The notes under the pieces were generated by a model that ran no database searches, had not been told where the DNA came from, and saw only the letters and a list, made by a program, of their open reading frames with translations. A stretch of DNA of 64,000 bases from Aurantimonas sp965217685. GTDB lineage: Bacteria; Pseudomonadota; Alphaproteobacteria; Rhizobiales; Rhizobiaceae. The position numbers were made by a program, and so were the translations under genes. The stretch covers positions 1,054,001 through 1,118,000 of the forward strand of contig CBDCIZ010000003.1 of NCBI GenBank assembly GCA_965217685.1, given 5' to 3'. Every line of letters starts with the position of its first letter. Position 1 is the first letter of the stretch. This document shows, piece by piece, positions 54,038 through 63,073 of the stretch.

Positions 54038-54400
54038 CTAGCTTTCGTCTTCCAGGAACGCCGTGAGTCTGCCCAACGCCAAATCCCACTGGGCCGAAAC
54101 CGCCTCCAGATAGTCTTTTGCCTCGCGGATCGCGTCGGGCTGCAGGCCAAAACGGCTTTCTCGTCCCGTCCGGGCGCTGGCAACCATTCCCGCGTCTTCC
54201 AGAACCTGCAGATGCTTGGTCACGGCCTGCCGCGTCAGACGGGTGTCGGCGGCAAGATGGGTGATGGAGCATCGGCGGCCATCGCTTAGACGCTGCAGCA
54301 GCGCCAGACGCGTGCGGTCGCCCAGGGCCGCGAACATGCGCGCGGGATCGCGGTGAGTGTCGTCCTGCGATCGGCCGTCTTGTCGCTCAGGCTTCGACAT
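54038..54400 (-). CDS. ArsR family transcriptional regulator
   Basis: A 120-residue winged-helix regulator with the ArsR core MFAALGDRTRLALLQRLSDGRRCSITHLAADTRLTRQAVTKHLQVLEDAGMV. No metal-binding cysteine pair is visible in the recognition helix, so it is probably not a metal sensor. Its start overlaps the end of the SRPBCC gene by 14 bases. The pair is a common cassette in which the regulator controls its own operon; a palindrome lies before the first gene. Confidence 0.93.
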   Translation of the reverse strand: MSKPERQDGRSQDDTHRDPARMFAALGDRTRLALLQRLSDGRRCSITHLAADTRLTRQAVTKHLQVLEDAGMVASARTGRESRFGLQPDAIREAKDYLEAVSAQWDLALGRLTAFLEDES

Positions 54401-54833
54401 GAGCCTTGATATTCTTCGTCTGCTGCGTCCAACCGCCGTCGTTCATCCGAAACGCGATGTCGCGCCGCGCCGCCGGCAGAGCGTCGAAGCCGGATTCGAC
54501 GACCGTCAGTCGCGTTCCGGCCTCCACCGGCTCAAGACGAAATTCGACGAGCGTTCGCGGCTCGTCCGAATAGTCGACGTCGGGTTCGATCGCATAGGGA
54601 TGCCATTCATAGGCAAAACAGGTCGGCTCCTCCATTGTCCTGATCTCGGCATTCCACGGCACGTGATCAAACCCTTCGATCGTGATCTGGCCCCGGGACG
54701 GCTGGCCCGGCGCGAACGGGCCGTTGATCCGGACGCCGAACCAGGTCCCGAATTCCCGATGATCCGTCAGTGCCCGCCAGACCCGCTCGATCGGAACATT
54801 CAATTCGATCGTCTTCTCGATTTTATCGACCAT
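54387..54833 (-). CDS. SRPBCC (AHSA1-like) domain protein
   Basis: A 148-residue START-like protein of the AHSA1/activator-of-Hsp90 type, MVDKIEKTIELNVPIERVWRALTDHREFGTWFGV to the C-terminal helix DGGWTQQTKNIKAHVEA, which forms a hydrophobic ligand cavity. The ATG at 54833 has AAGGAGG 7 bases upstream. It is the first gene of the SRPBCC-ArsR pair; its ligand is unknown. Confidence 0.9.
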   Translation of the reverse strand: MVDKIEKTIELNVPIERVWRALTDHREFGTWFGVRINGPFAPGQPSRGQITIEGFDHVPWNAEIRTMEEPTCFAYEWHPYAIEPDVDYSDEPRTLVEFRLEPVEAGTRLTVVESGFDALPAARRDIAFRMNDGGWTQQTKNIKAHVEA

Positions 54834-54880
54834 TTCGCAACCTCCTTGTTGCGCTTTCGTCGCATAATCATCGACAATAT

Positions 54881-54896
54881 GCAACCAATAAGTTGC
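54881..54896 (-). promoter_or_regulatory. Palindromic operator upstream of the SRPBCC/ArsR pair
   Basis: GCAAC (54881-54885) and GTTGC (54892-54896) form a perfect inverted repeat around CAATAA, extended by ATAT/GCAT flanks. It lies about 48 bases before the SRPBCC start in an AT-rich stretch. This is the expected place and shape of an ArsR-family operator; control by the ArsR gene at 54038 is inferred. Confidence 0.6.
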
Positions 54897-54979
54897 GCAT
54901 TGGTGTTTTTATTGCAAGAGCCTGTCGCCGCAGGGTGTGCGACTTCATCCGCGCCCGGCCTAACCCTTCGCGAAACCCC

Positions 54980-56086
54980 CTACTCCGCCTCATCCTCGTA
55001 GCCGACGAGATGCAGCGGCCTGGCGCTGAGCTGGCGCAGTTCGCACCAGCGCACCAGTGCCTCCTCACGGCCATGGGTGACCCAGACCTCCTGCGGGGCG
55101 ATCTCGTCGATCGTCTCGGTCAGTTCGTCCCAGTCGCAATGATCGGACACGATCAACGGCAGCTCGACGCCGCGCTGGCGGGCTCTTTGGCGCACGCGCA
55201 TCCATCCCGAAGCGAAGCACGAGACGGGATCGGGAAAGCGCCGCGCCCATTTGTCGGCGAAGGCCGAGGGCGGGCCGACGACGATGGCGCCGGCAAAATC
55301 GGCCTTTTTGGTCGCACCGCCCGGCTTGCTCGCCGATTTGCCCGCCCCGGATTTGCCCGCCTCGATGGTCGCCGGCCGCAGATCGCCGAGATCGATGCCC
55401 TGGCTTTGGTAGTAGTCGCAGAGCTTCTTCAGCGCGCCGTGGATGTAGATCGGCGCGTCGTAGCCTGTCTCGCGGATATGCTTGATCACCCGCTGCGCCT
55501 TGCCCAGCGCATAGGCGCCGACGAGGTGCGCCCGCTCGGGAAACTGCCGGACGGAGGCCAGCAGCTTCTCGATCTCCTCGGCGGTGTCCGGATGACGAAA
55601 GACCGGCAGCGCGAAGGTCGCCTCGGTGATGAAGACATCGCAGGCGACCGGCTCGAAGCCGGCACAAGTCGGGTCGGCGCGGCGCTTGTAGTCGCCGGAA
55701 GCGACGATCCTGAGGCCTTTGTGCTCGACGGCGATCTGCGCCGAACCGAGCACGTGGCCGGCCGGATGAAAGCTGACCGTCACGTCGCCGATCGCGATTG
55801 CCTCGCCGAGCAGGGCCACCTGACGCTCCTTGCAGAAAGCCTCCCCATAGCGCAGCGCCATGATGTCGAGCGTCTGCCGCGTCGCCAGCACCTTGTCGTT
55901 GCCCGGTCGCGCATGGTCGGCATGGCCATGGGTGACGAGCGCCCGCTCCACCTTTGCGATCGGATCGATGTAGAAATCGCCCGGCGGGCAATAGAGCCCT
56001 TTGGGCGTCGGTCGCAACAAATCCTCCGGACGGATCGCCGGACTTGCGCGAGACGGGTGAAAGGCTTTGTTAGGCTTGGTTTTCAT
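54980..56086 (-). CDS. Ligase-associated DNA damage response exonuclease
   Basis: A 368-residue metallo-beta-lactamase/beta-CASP nuclease. The HGHADHARPG motif supplies zinc ligands, later ones are in SFHPAGHVLGSAQ and GDYKRRADP, and a C-terminal HCDWDELTET region is typical. This belongs to the family that usually sits in one operon with an ATP-dependent DNA ligase, a DEXH helicase and the endonuclease PdeM. Here it stands on the minus strand and no ligase gene is in the window. The ATG at 56086 is chosen; a start at 56140 would add 18 residues. Confidence 0.9.
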   Translation of the reverse strand: MKTKPNKAFHPSRASPAIRPEDLLRPTPKGLYCPPGDFYIDPIAKVERALVTHGHADHARPGNDKVLATRQTLDIMALRYGEAFCKERQVALLGEAIAIGDVTVSFHPAGHVLGSAQIAVEHKGLRIVASGDYKRRADPTCAGFEPVACDVFITEATFALPVFRHPDTAEEIEKLLASVRQFPERAHLVGAYALGKAQRVIKHIRETGYDAPIYIHGALKKLCDYYQSQGIDLGDLRPATIEAGKSGAGKSASKPGGATKKADFAGAIVVGPPSAFADKWARRFPDPVSCFASGWMRVRQRARQRGVELPLIVSDHCDWDELTETIDEIAPQEVWVTHGREEALVRWCELRQLSARPLHLVGYEDEAE

Positions 56087-56205
56087 CTTCCGACAGATAA
56101 GTGCCGAAGCGCTCGCGGCGATGGCCGATCGGGCTCTCAAACGGGTTTCCTTCGCAGCACAACGGATTATGATGGAGGTTTGACAGCCTTCCGACCGAGA
56201 CCGCC

Positions 56206-56595
56206 ATGCTGACCATCCTGCCGGAACCCGACGGCCTCATCGCCTACGAAATCGACGGTTGCATCGACAAGGCCGACATCGACCGGGCGATCGCCCATAT
56301 CGATGCACGGCTGGCACAGCGTGCTGGCAAGCTCAACATGCTGGCGATCGTCCACGACATCGGCTTCATCACGCCGCCGGCGCTCGCCAAGGACATCAAA
56401 TACTCCTTGTCGCGGGTCCGCGAGATCGCGCGCTTTCGCCGCGTCGCCGTCGTCTGCGACAAAAGCTGGGTGCGCGCCATCGCGAGCGCCGAGGATCTGC
56501 TGATACCGAAGATCGAAGTGAAAGCCTTCTCACTGGACGACGAGGACATCGCCCGGCTTTGGCTGAAAAGCGGCCATCCTGCCGCGACCTTCTGA
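56206..56595 (+). CDS. SpoIIAA-like (STAS/SEC14) family protein
   Basis: A 129-residue protein of the SpoIIAA-like family (PF11964-type), MLTILPEPDGLIAYEIDGCIDKADIDRAIAHIDA, with the STAS-like alternation of strands and helices. These proteins are found in many proteobacteria, and some bind lipophilic molecules; the function is uncertain. It is divergent from the exonuclease gene with 119 bases between. Confidence 0.85.
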   Translation: MLTILPEPDGLIAYEIDGCIDKADIDRAIAHIDARLAQRAGKLNMLAIVHDIGFITPPALAKDIKYSLSRVREIARFRRVAVVCDKSWVRAIASAEDLLIPKIEVKAFSLDDEDIARLWLKSGHPAATF

Positions 56596-56823
56596 CGTAA
56601 GATGCCACGTGCTTCAAAAACTGGTTGACAACGGCCACCCGCCATTCACCGCTATAAGACGCACAAGGGGCGCTGACGGACACGCTGCTCGCCGCCTTCA
56701 GACTTTCGACCCTCTCCGCCACCGCTTTCGTTCGGCGCGCAGAGCGCTATGCTTCGGATCAGGATCGAGCGTCACTCACGGCATGTCGGTCTCCCGCCAT
56801 CCCAGCGACGGATCTGAAAAACG

Positions 56824-57840
56824 ATGCCTTCGACCTTGTGGTTGACAACCCTGGCGATGCTGGCCTTTGCAGGCAATTCGTTGCTGGCCCGCCTCGCTCT
56901 GTCGGCTGAAAACGGCGGGCCGGCGATCGACGCCGCCGGCTTTACGGGCATTCGCCTCGCCGCGGGGGCACTGGTGCTGGGCCTGATTTTCCTGCGGCGA
57001 CGGCGCGACGAGGAAGCCGAAACGGCAGGTCCTCAAACGACCTGTTCCGTCACTCCGACCCAAGGTCGATCCGTGCCATCCGTCGCCCATGCGGTCGCCT
57101 TCGAAACGGTCGATGCACGTGAGACTTTGGGGGACCACCTCCCCGGCAGCTGGACATCCGCCGCCGCCCTTCTCGTCTATGCCGTCTGTTTTTCCTTCGC
57201 CTATTTGCGCATCGGCGCCGCCATCGGCGCACTGGTGCTGTTCGCCGCCGTCCAGGCGACGATGATCGGCGCAGGGCTTGCCGCCGGCGAGCGCCCGAGG
57301 CGGCTCGAGATTCTCGGCCTCTTCGTCGCCTTCGGGGCCTTCGTCTGGTGGATCGCGCCGCATCTGGTGACGCCGGAGATCGTCGGCGCCGTTCTGATGA
57401 TCGTCTCCGGCGTCGCCTGGGGCGTCTATTCGCTGCGCGGCCGCGGCGTCGGGCGCCCCGCGTCCGTCTCCGCCGGCAATTTCATCCGCACCCTGCCGAT
57501 CGCGATCCCGCTGATCCTCGTCTCCCTCGCCTTCTCGCCGTTAGCCTCTTTCGAAGGCGTTCTCATCGCGCTCGCCTCCGGCGCCGGCGCCTCGGGCCTC
57601 GGCTATATCGTCTGGTACACGGCGCTGCCGCTTCTGACCGCCACCCGCGCCGCCATCGTCCAGCTCTCCGTGCCGATCCTCGCCGCCGGCGGCGGTGTCC
57701 TCTTCCTGGGGGAAAGCCTCAACAGCCGTTTCATCATCGCCGCCGTCCTGGTGCTCGGCGGCATCGCGTTCGCCGTATCAGTCCAAGCGAAACCGCGGCA
57801 GGCGGCGGCCACCAGCCCCGCCACGGAACCGACGCCGTGA
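56824..57840 (+). CDS. EamA/DMT family transporter with a hydrophilic insertion
   Basis: A 338-residue drug/metabolite transporter with two EamA repeats and about ten membrane helices. Helices 1 and 2 are followed by a hydrophilic stretch of roughly 55 residues (about residues 59-115, RRRRDEEAETAGPQTT to the GDHL segment) that is unusual for this family. The remaining helices, including LVYAVCFSFAYLRIGAAIGAL and YIVWYTALPLLTA, look normal. The substrate is unknown. Its TGA overlaps the GTG start of the following helicase. Confidence 0.88.
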   Translation: MPSTLWLTTLAMLAFAGNSLLARLALSAENGGPAIDAAGFTGIRLAAGALVLGLIFLRRRRDEEAETAGPQTTCSVTPTQGRSVPSVAHAVAFETVDARETLGDHLPGSWTSAAALLVYAVCFSFAYLRIGAAIGALVLFAAVQATMIGAGLAAGERPRRLEILGLFVAFGAFVWWIAPHLVTPEIVGAVLMIVSGVAWGVYSLRGRGVGRPASVSAGNFIRTLPIAIPLILVSLAFSPLASFEGVLIALASGAGASGLGYIVWYTALPLLTATRAAIVQLSVPILAAGGGVLFLGESLNSRFIIAAVLVLGGIAFAVSVQAKPRQAAATSPATEPTP

Positions 57841-60662
57841 GCCGGGCGATCAAGACGAAAAACAGCCCTGAGGGCATTTCGGAGCCGGACGCTGTGTCTC
57901 CGTCCGCAAGCGGCCTTCCCGAGCCCTTCGCCGCCTGGTTCGCCCGCAATGGCTGGACCCCGCGACCGCATCAGCTCGATCTCCTGGAAAAGGCCGAAAG
58001 CGGGGCCTCAGTGCTGCTGATCGCGCCGACCGGGGCCGGCAAGACGCTGGCGGGGTTTTTGCCGAGCCTCGTCGATCTGGCACGTCGGCCCCGGCGCAAG
58101 CCGGGCGCAAGAGCCCGCGGCATCCACACCCTCTACATCTCGCCGCTGAAGGCGCTGGCGACCGACATCGCCCGCAACCTCGAACGGCCGGTGGTCGAAA
58201 CCGGGCTGTCCGTTACGATGGAAACCCGCACCGGCGACACCTCACAGGGGCGCCGTCAGCGGCAGAAGCTGAAACCGCCGGACATTCTTCTGACGACGCC
58301 CGAGCAGGTGGCGCTGCTGATCGCATCGAAGGACGCGAGCGTCTTCTTCTCAGACCTTCGCTACGTGATATTCGACGAGCTGCATTCGTTGGTGACGTCG
58401 AAGCGCGGGCATCTTCTGTCGCTCGGCCTCGCCCGGCTCCGGCGCCTTCGGCCGGGCATCCAGACCATCGGCCTGTCGGCGACGGTCGCCGAACCCGACG
58501 ATCTGCGCCGCTGGCTGGTGGCGCAGAGTGCGAGCGCCAAAGGGGCTGGCGAGGAGATTCGGACAGTTCCCGAACCGGCGGCGATCGCCGAACCGGAACA
58601 TGGCGAAGCGGCCGAGCGTGGCTCGAATGGCGAGCGGTCGGATCGCGAACCAACAGACGATGATATCGCCGATCGCTCATCCATGGACGTGGGCAGCAAC
58701 GAAAACGACGACCCACTGCCACACCTCACCGAACGCCCTTTGCCCGACCGCACGCTCTCCGCCGGGCAGCCGGCCGGCTTCTTTGATCCCCGCTCCGATC
58801 ATCCATCTCTGTCGGACCTGATCACCGTCGAGGGCGGCGCGGCGCCCGACATCGCGATTCTCAAATCCAAGGAGCGGGTGCCCTGGCAGGGGCATTCCTC
58901 GCGCTATGCGATGGCCGGGATCTTCGAGGCGATCCGGGCCCACAAAACGACGCTGCTCTTCGTCAACACCCGCTCCCAGGCCGAAATCCTCTTCCAGGAG
59001 CTGTGGCGGATCAACGACGAGACGCTGCCGATCGCGCTGCATCACGGCTCGCTGGACCTTGGCCAGCGCAAGCGGGTGGAGACCGCGATGGCGGCCAACC
59101 AGCTGCGCGCCGTCGTCGCCACATCGACGCTGGACCTCGGCATCGACTGGGGCGACGTCGATCTGGTGGTTCACGTGGGTGCGCCAAAAGGCGCCTCGCG
59201 GCTCGCCCAGCGCATCGGCCGCTCGAACCACCGCATGGACGAGCCGTCCAAGGCGATCCTCGTGCCGGCCAACCGCTTCGAGATCATGGAATGCCAGGCA
59301 GCGCTCGACGCCAATTATCTCGGCCATCAGGACACACCCCCCTTGCGGGACGGCGCGCTGGACGTTCTGGCCCAGCACGTTCTTGGTATGGCCGTCGCCG
59401 AGCCGTTTCGCGCCGAGGATCTCTATGCCGAGATCGTTACGGCGGCGCCCTATGCCGGGCTGACCCGCGAGACCTTTGATCGGATCGTCGATTTCGTCGC
59501 CACGGGCGGCTATTCGCTGCGCGTCTACGAGCGCTACGCCAAGATCAGGCTGACCGAGGACGGCACCTGGCGCATCGCCCATCCGCGCGTCGCCCAGCAG
59601 TACCGGATGAACGCCGGCACCATCCTCGAAGCCGAGATGCTGTCGATCAAGCTGATCCGTCGCCGCACGAAGTCGGGCATCAGCCGCGGCGGCCCGACCC
59701 TCGGCAAGATCGAGGAGAATTTCCTCGAGACACTGACCCGGGGCGACACCTTCCTCTTCGCCGGCCAGGTCATTCGCTTCGAAGGCATCTTCGAGAACAT
59801 CTGCCTCGTCACCAAGGCAGTCTCGGAGGAGCCGAAGATCCCCTATTACGGCGGCTCGAAGTTCCCGCTGACCACGTTTCTCGCAAGGGAAGTGCGGGCG
59901 ATGCTCGCCGATCCGAAACGCTGGAAGGATCTGCCGTCGCAGGTCGGCGACTGGCTTGAGATCCAGCAGCTCACATCCCTGATTCCCGGGCCGGACGACC
60001 TCCTCGTGGAGACCTTTCCGAACGGCAAGCTCGACTTCATGGTGCTCTACCCGTTCGAGGGGCGGCTGGCCCACCAGACCCTCGGCATGCTGCTCACCCG
60101 CAGGCTGGAGCGGGCGCGGGCCAAGCCACTGGGGTTCGTCGCCACGGACTATGCGATCTCGATCTGGGGCCGCGGTGGCATGGGCGCGATGATCGCCGAC
60201 GGGCGGTTGTCCCTCGACGCGCTCTTCGACGAGGACATGTTGGGCGACGATCTGGAAGCCTGGATGGCCGATTCGTGGCTGCTCAAGCGCACCTTCAAGC
60301 AATGCGCCGTCATCTCCGGCCTCGTCGACAAGCGCCGCCCCGGCCAGGAGAAGACCGGCCGGCAGATGACCATCTCGACCGATCTCGTCTACGACGTACT
60401 GCGCGCCCACGAGCCGGACCACATCTTGATGCAGGCGACCTGGGCGGACGCGGCAACCGGCCTTCTCGACGTCGGGCGGGTCTCCGATCTCCTCGCACGC
60501 ATCAAGCACCACATCGTCCACAAGGACCTCGACCGAATCTCGCCGCTTGCCGTGCCGATCATGCTGGAAGTCGGCCGCGAGCGGGTGGAGGGGGAAGCGC
60601 GTGACGAGCTTTTCGCCGACGCGATGGACGCGGAGATCGCCGCGAAGGCAGTCTGGCGCTGA
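57837..60662 (+). CDS. Ligase-associated DNA damage response DEXH box helicase (Lhr-like)
   Basis: A 941-residue superfamily 2 helicase. Motif I is APTGAGKT (63-70), motif II is DELH (180-183), motif III is SAT (214-216), and RLAQRIGRSNHR is motif VI. The C-terminal half has the Lhr-specific region including HLDALFDED-type helices and KRTFKQCAVISGL. Between motif III and the second RecA domain an acidic, low-complexity insertion of roughly 85-95 residues (about 233-326) stands where related proteins have a short linker. The GTG at 57837 overlaps the EamA stop (GTGA). Members work with an ATP-dependent ligase in alkylation repair, but none is nearby. Confidence 0.92.
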   Translation: MSRAIKTKNSPEGISEPDAVSPSASGLPEPFAAWFARNGWTPRPHQLDLLEKAESGASVLLIAPTGAGKTLAGFLPSLVDLARRPRRKPGARARGIHTLYISPLKALATDIARNLERPVVETGLSVTMETRTGDTSQGRRQRQKLKPPDILLTTPEQVALLIASKDASVFFSDLRYVIFDELHSLVTSKRGHLLSLGLARLRRLRPGIQTIGLSATVAEPDDLRRWLVAQSASAKGAGEEIRTVPEPAAIAEPEHGEAAERGSNGERSDREPTDDDIADRSSMDVGSNENDDPLPHLTERPLPDRTLSAGQPAGFFDPRSDHPSLSDLITVEGGAAPDIAILKSKERVPWQGHSSRYAMAGIFEAIRAHKTTLLFVNTRSQAEILFQELWRINDETLPIALHHGSLDLGQRKRVETAMAANQLRAVVATSTLDLGIDWGDVDLVVHVGAPKGASRLAQRIGRSNHRMDEPSKAILVPANRFEIMECQAALDANYLGHQDTPPLRDGALDVLAQHVLGMAVAEPFRAEDLYAEIVTAAPYAGLTRETFDRIVDFVATGGYSLRVYERYAKIRLTEDGTWRIAHPRVAQQYRMNAGTILEAEMLSIKLIRRRTKSGISRGGPTLGKIEENFLETLTRGDTFLFAGQVIRFEGIFENICLVTKAVSEEPKIPYYGGSKFPLTTFLAREVRAMLADPKRWKDLPSQVGDWLEIQQLTSLIPGPDDLLVETFPNGKLDFMVLYPFEGRLAHQTLGMLLTRRLERARAKPLGFVATDYAISIWGRGGMGAMIADGRLSLDALFDEDMLGDDLEAWMADSWLLKRTFKQCAVISGLVDKRRPGQEKTGRQMTISTDLVYDVLRAHEPDHILMQATWADAATGLLDVGRVSDLLARIKHHIVHKDLDRISPLAVPIMLEVGRERVEGEARDELFADAMDAEIAAKAVWR

Positions 60663-60819
60663 AAGGGCGCCAGGTTCGAAGGCGGTGTGCTTCGATCGAA
60701 CGTCTTCCCCAGCGGATACGGCGCGGCACGTTCTGGAACGACCGCGATGGGCCGGCGTTTGTCGCTGGAGAGTTTCGACAGAGCAAGGCGGCCGCACCCG
60801 GCCGCAAGGAGCAACGACG

Positions 60820-61071
60820 ATGGTGACAATCCACTACGAGATCACCCGGCACGACCAGGGCTGGGCCTACAAGGTCGGCGACGTCTTCTCGGAGACCTTT
60901 CCCAACCACGACGCGGCACTGAAGGCCGCCCGCGACGCCGCCGCCCGCCAGGAAGTGGCTGGCGACAGCCCGAGGGGCATTCGCTGGGAAGACGCCGAAG
61001 GCAACTGGCACGACGAGGTCGTCGAGGGCAACGAGCGGCCCGAGACGGTGGTCGACGACCAACCCAACTGA
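60820..61071 (+). CDS. DUF2188 family protein
   Basis: An 83-residue protein, MVTIHYEITRHDQGWAYKVGDVFSETFPNHDAALKAARDAA and onward, matching DUF2188 by its YEITRHDQGWAY and FPNHDAALKAA pattern. The ATG at 60820 has AAGGAG 8 bases upstream. Members are small soluble proteins of unknown function, often beside stress genes. It lies 157 bases after the helicase on the same strand, possibly in the same unit. Confidence 0.85.
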   Translation: MVTIHYEITRHDQGWAYKVGDVFSETFPNHDAALKAARDAAARQEVAGDSPRGIRWEDAEGNWHDEVVEGNERPETVVDDQPN

Positions 61072-61248
61072 TCGGCACCAAAAACCCGCGCAGAAACTGG
61101 ACCGCCATTCCAAAGCGATTCAGGTCCGTCATGCACCAGGATTTGCTTGGAGCACTCGGTAGGGGCCGACCAATGGAGCCGGGTTCACACGAATGGTGTG
61201 TCACCAAGACGCCAGCGCCGTTATGGCAGGCCACGCCGACCTGTCAGC

Positions 61249-62028
61249 TCAGGAGAACTCGAAGATTTTGCAGAACGCGGCCAGTGCATCTTCCGGGTCG
61301 GAACTGGCAAAGGCTTCCATGCCGATTGGGCCGTCATACCCCATTGCGGCGAGGGCACGGGCGACACCGGAATAGTTGATTTCTCCGGTCCCCGGCTCCA
61401 TACGGCCCGGCACGTCGGCAATTTGAATCTCGCCGATCCATGGCAGCGCTGCGCGACAGAGCTCGATCAAGTTCCCCTCGCCGATCTGGGCATGATAAAG
61501 GTCGAGATTGAGCCTCAGGCCCGAACGGTTCACCGCCTTCACCAACGCCAGCGTGTCCTTTGCCTTCGCGAAGGGCACACCCGGATGATCCACGGAAAGG
61601 TTGAGGTTTTCCAGCGTGAAGACGACGCCCTTTTCCTCGGCGAGATCGGCGATCCGTTCCAGCGTGTCGCGGGCCTTCAGCCACATGGCGCCGGTTACGG
61701 TCTCGCAGGGGCTGACCGGCAGGCCGCCCTCGCCGAGCCCGGTGCCGTGCAGGTTCAGCCGGGCGACGCCAAGGCGCAGGCCAACATCGGCCGTCTCGCG
61801 CGCCGTGCGCAGAAGCTCGTCCGCCCCCTCGTCGTCGGCAAGGCGGCCCGAGAGATAGCCGTTCATGATCGAGAAGGTCGCGCCGGAGCGCTCCAGCATC
61901 GGAACGTCGTGGTCGGCCCAGTTCCACAGTCCGACCTGAAAGCCGAGCTCGGTCAGGCGTTTCACCCGCCACTCCATAGGCTTGTCGCGCCACAGCATTT
62001 CGGCGCAGGCGGCAAGGTCAAAAGCCAT
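61249..62028 (-). CDS. Sugar phosphate isomerase/epimerase family protein (hydroxypyruvate isomerase-like)
   Basis: A 259-residue TIM-barrel protein of the AP endonuclease 2-like fold. FTLENLNLSVDHPG, LNLDLYHAQIGEGNL and IQIADVPGRMEPGTGEINY carry the metal-binding Glu, His and Asp residues of the hydroxypyruvate isomerase (Hyi) and related families. It starts 3 bases after the iolG-like gene and belongs to the same operon. The substrate is probably an inositol- or keto-sugar intermediate. Confidence 0.88.
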   Translation of the reverse strand: MAFDLAACAEMLWRDKPMEWRVKRLTELGFQVGLWNWADHDVPMLERSGATFSIMNGYLSGRLADDEGADELLRTARETADVGLRLGVARLNLHGTGLGEGGLPVSPCETVTGAMWLKARDTLERIADLAEEKGVVFTLENLNLSVDHPGVPFAKAKDTLALVKAVNRSGLRLNLDLYHAQIGEGNLIELCRAALPWIGEIQIADVPGRMEPGTGEINYSGVARALAAMGYDGPIGMEAFASSDPEDALAAFCKIFEFS

Positions 62029-62031
62029 GGG

Positions 62032-63033
62032 TCAGGCGCCCGTCATCACCTCGGTCACCGCAACCTGGCAACCCTCCCGTGCCGAAATATTCGCGGCCTC
62101 CGCCAGCGCCAGAGCATTGACCCCGTCCTCGACGCCCGCGGGCACCGGCTTGCCGTCGATGACAGAATCGACAAATGCGGCCCACTCGATCGCGTAGGCT
62201 CGTGTGTAACGCTCGAGGAAGAAGTGCAGGGGCTTGGCCGACGACACGCCCGCGACGGTCGACCGCACCACCGTATTCTCGATCTCGTTCCGCGCTTCCA
62301 GCATGCCGTTTGAGCCGAGCAGTTCGACGCGCTGATCATAGCCATAAGGCGCCCGGCGGGAATTGCGGATCGTCGCGATCCTCCCGTCAGAATAGGTCAT
62401 GACCACGACGGCGGTGTCGACGTCGCCAGCCTCCCCTATTGCCGGATCGACCAGACAGGACCCATGCGCCATGACCTTTTCCGGCATGCCGAAGAGAAAG
62501 GCGCACATGTCGAAATCGTGGATCATCATGTCGCGGTAGAGCCCGCCCGACACCTTGATATAGGCGACCGGCGGCGGGGCCGGATCATAGGAAGTGACGG
62601 ACAGCAACTCGCCCTTGCCGATCTCGCCGGCATCGAGCGCCGCCTTCAGCGCCGCAAAGTTCGGATCGAAACGGCGATTGAAGCCCATCATCACCGGTTG
62701 CGAAGACGAAGCCGTGATTTCACGGACGCGCAGCGCGCGCTCGAGCGAGAGATCGATCGGTTTTTCGCAGAAGATCGCCTTTCGGGCGGCAACGCCCTTT
62801 TCGATGAGATCGGCATGGGTGTCGGTCGAGGATGCGATCAGAATCGCCTCGATCGACGGGTCGGCCAGAATGTCGTCGGGCGATCGAACCGTGATTCCGT
62901 GCTCTTTCGCAAGGCTTTCGGCGGCCTCGGCGACCACGTCGGTGACGGAGATCAGCTGTGACCGCGGATGCATCCGGATCGAGGCAGCGTGAACCTTGCC
63001 GATGCGGCCGGCACCGAAGAGTGCAACTTTCAT
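62032..63033 (-). CDS. iolG: Inositol 2-dehydrogenase-like oxidoreductase
   Basis: A 333-residue Gfo/Idh/MocA dehydrogenase that oxidises myo-inositol or a related polyol with NAD. The Rossmann motif GAGRIGKVHA, the catalytic lysine in CEKPIDLS, and the YRDMMIHDFDM region with the conserved Asp and His are present; the sequence is closest to the IolG branch. The ATG at 63033 has GGGAGACC upstream. It lies between a second Gfo/Idh/MocA gene and the isomerase on the same strand. Confidence 0.9.
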   Translation of the reverse strand: MKVALFGAGRIGKVHAASIRMHPRSQLISVTDVVAEAAESLAKEHGITVRSPDDILADPSIEAILIASSTDTHADLIEKGVAARKAIFCEKPIDLSLERALRVREITASSSQPVMMGFNRRFDPNFAALKAALDAGEIGKGELLSVTSYDPAPPPVAYIKVSGGLYRDMMIHDFDMCAFLFGMPEKVMAHGSCLVDPAIGEAGDVDTAVVVMTYSDGRIATIRNSRRAPYGYDQRVELLGSNGMLEARNEIENTVVRSTVAGVSSAKPLHFFLERYTRAYAIEWAAFVDSVIDGKPVPAGVEDGVNALALAEAANISAREGCQVAVTEVMTGA

Positions 63034-63073
63034 GAGGGTCTCCCTGTCCGCTTTCGCGGACGATCTGAAGATG

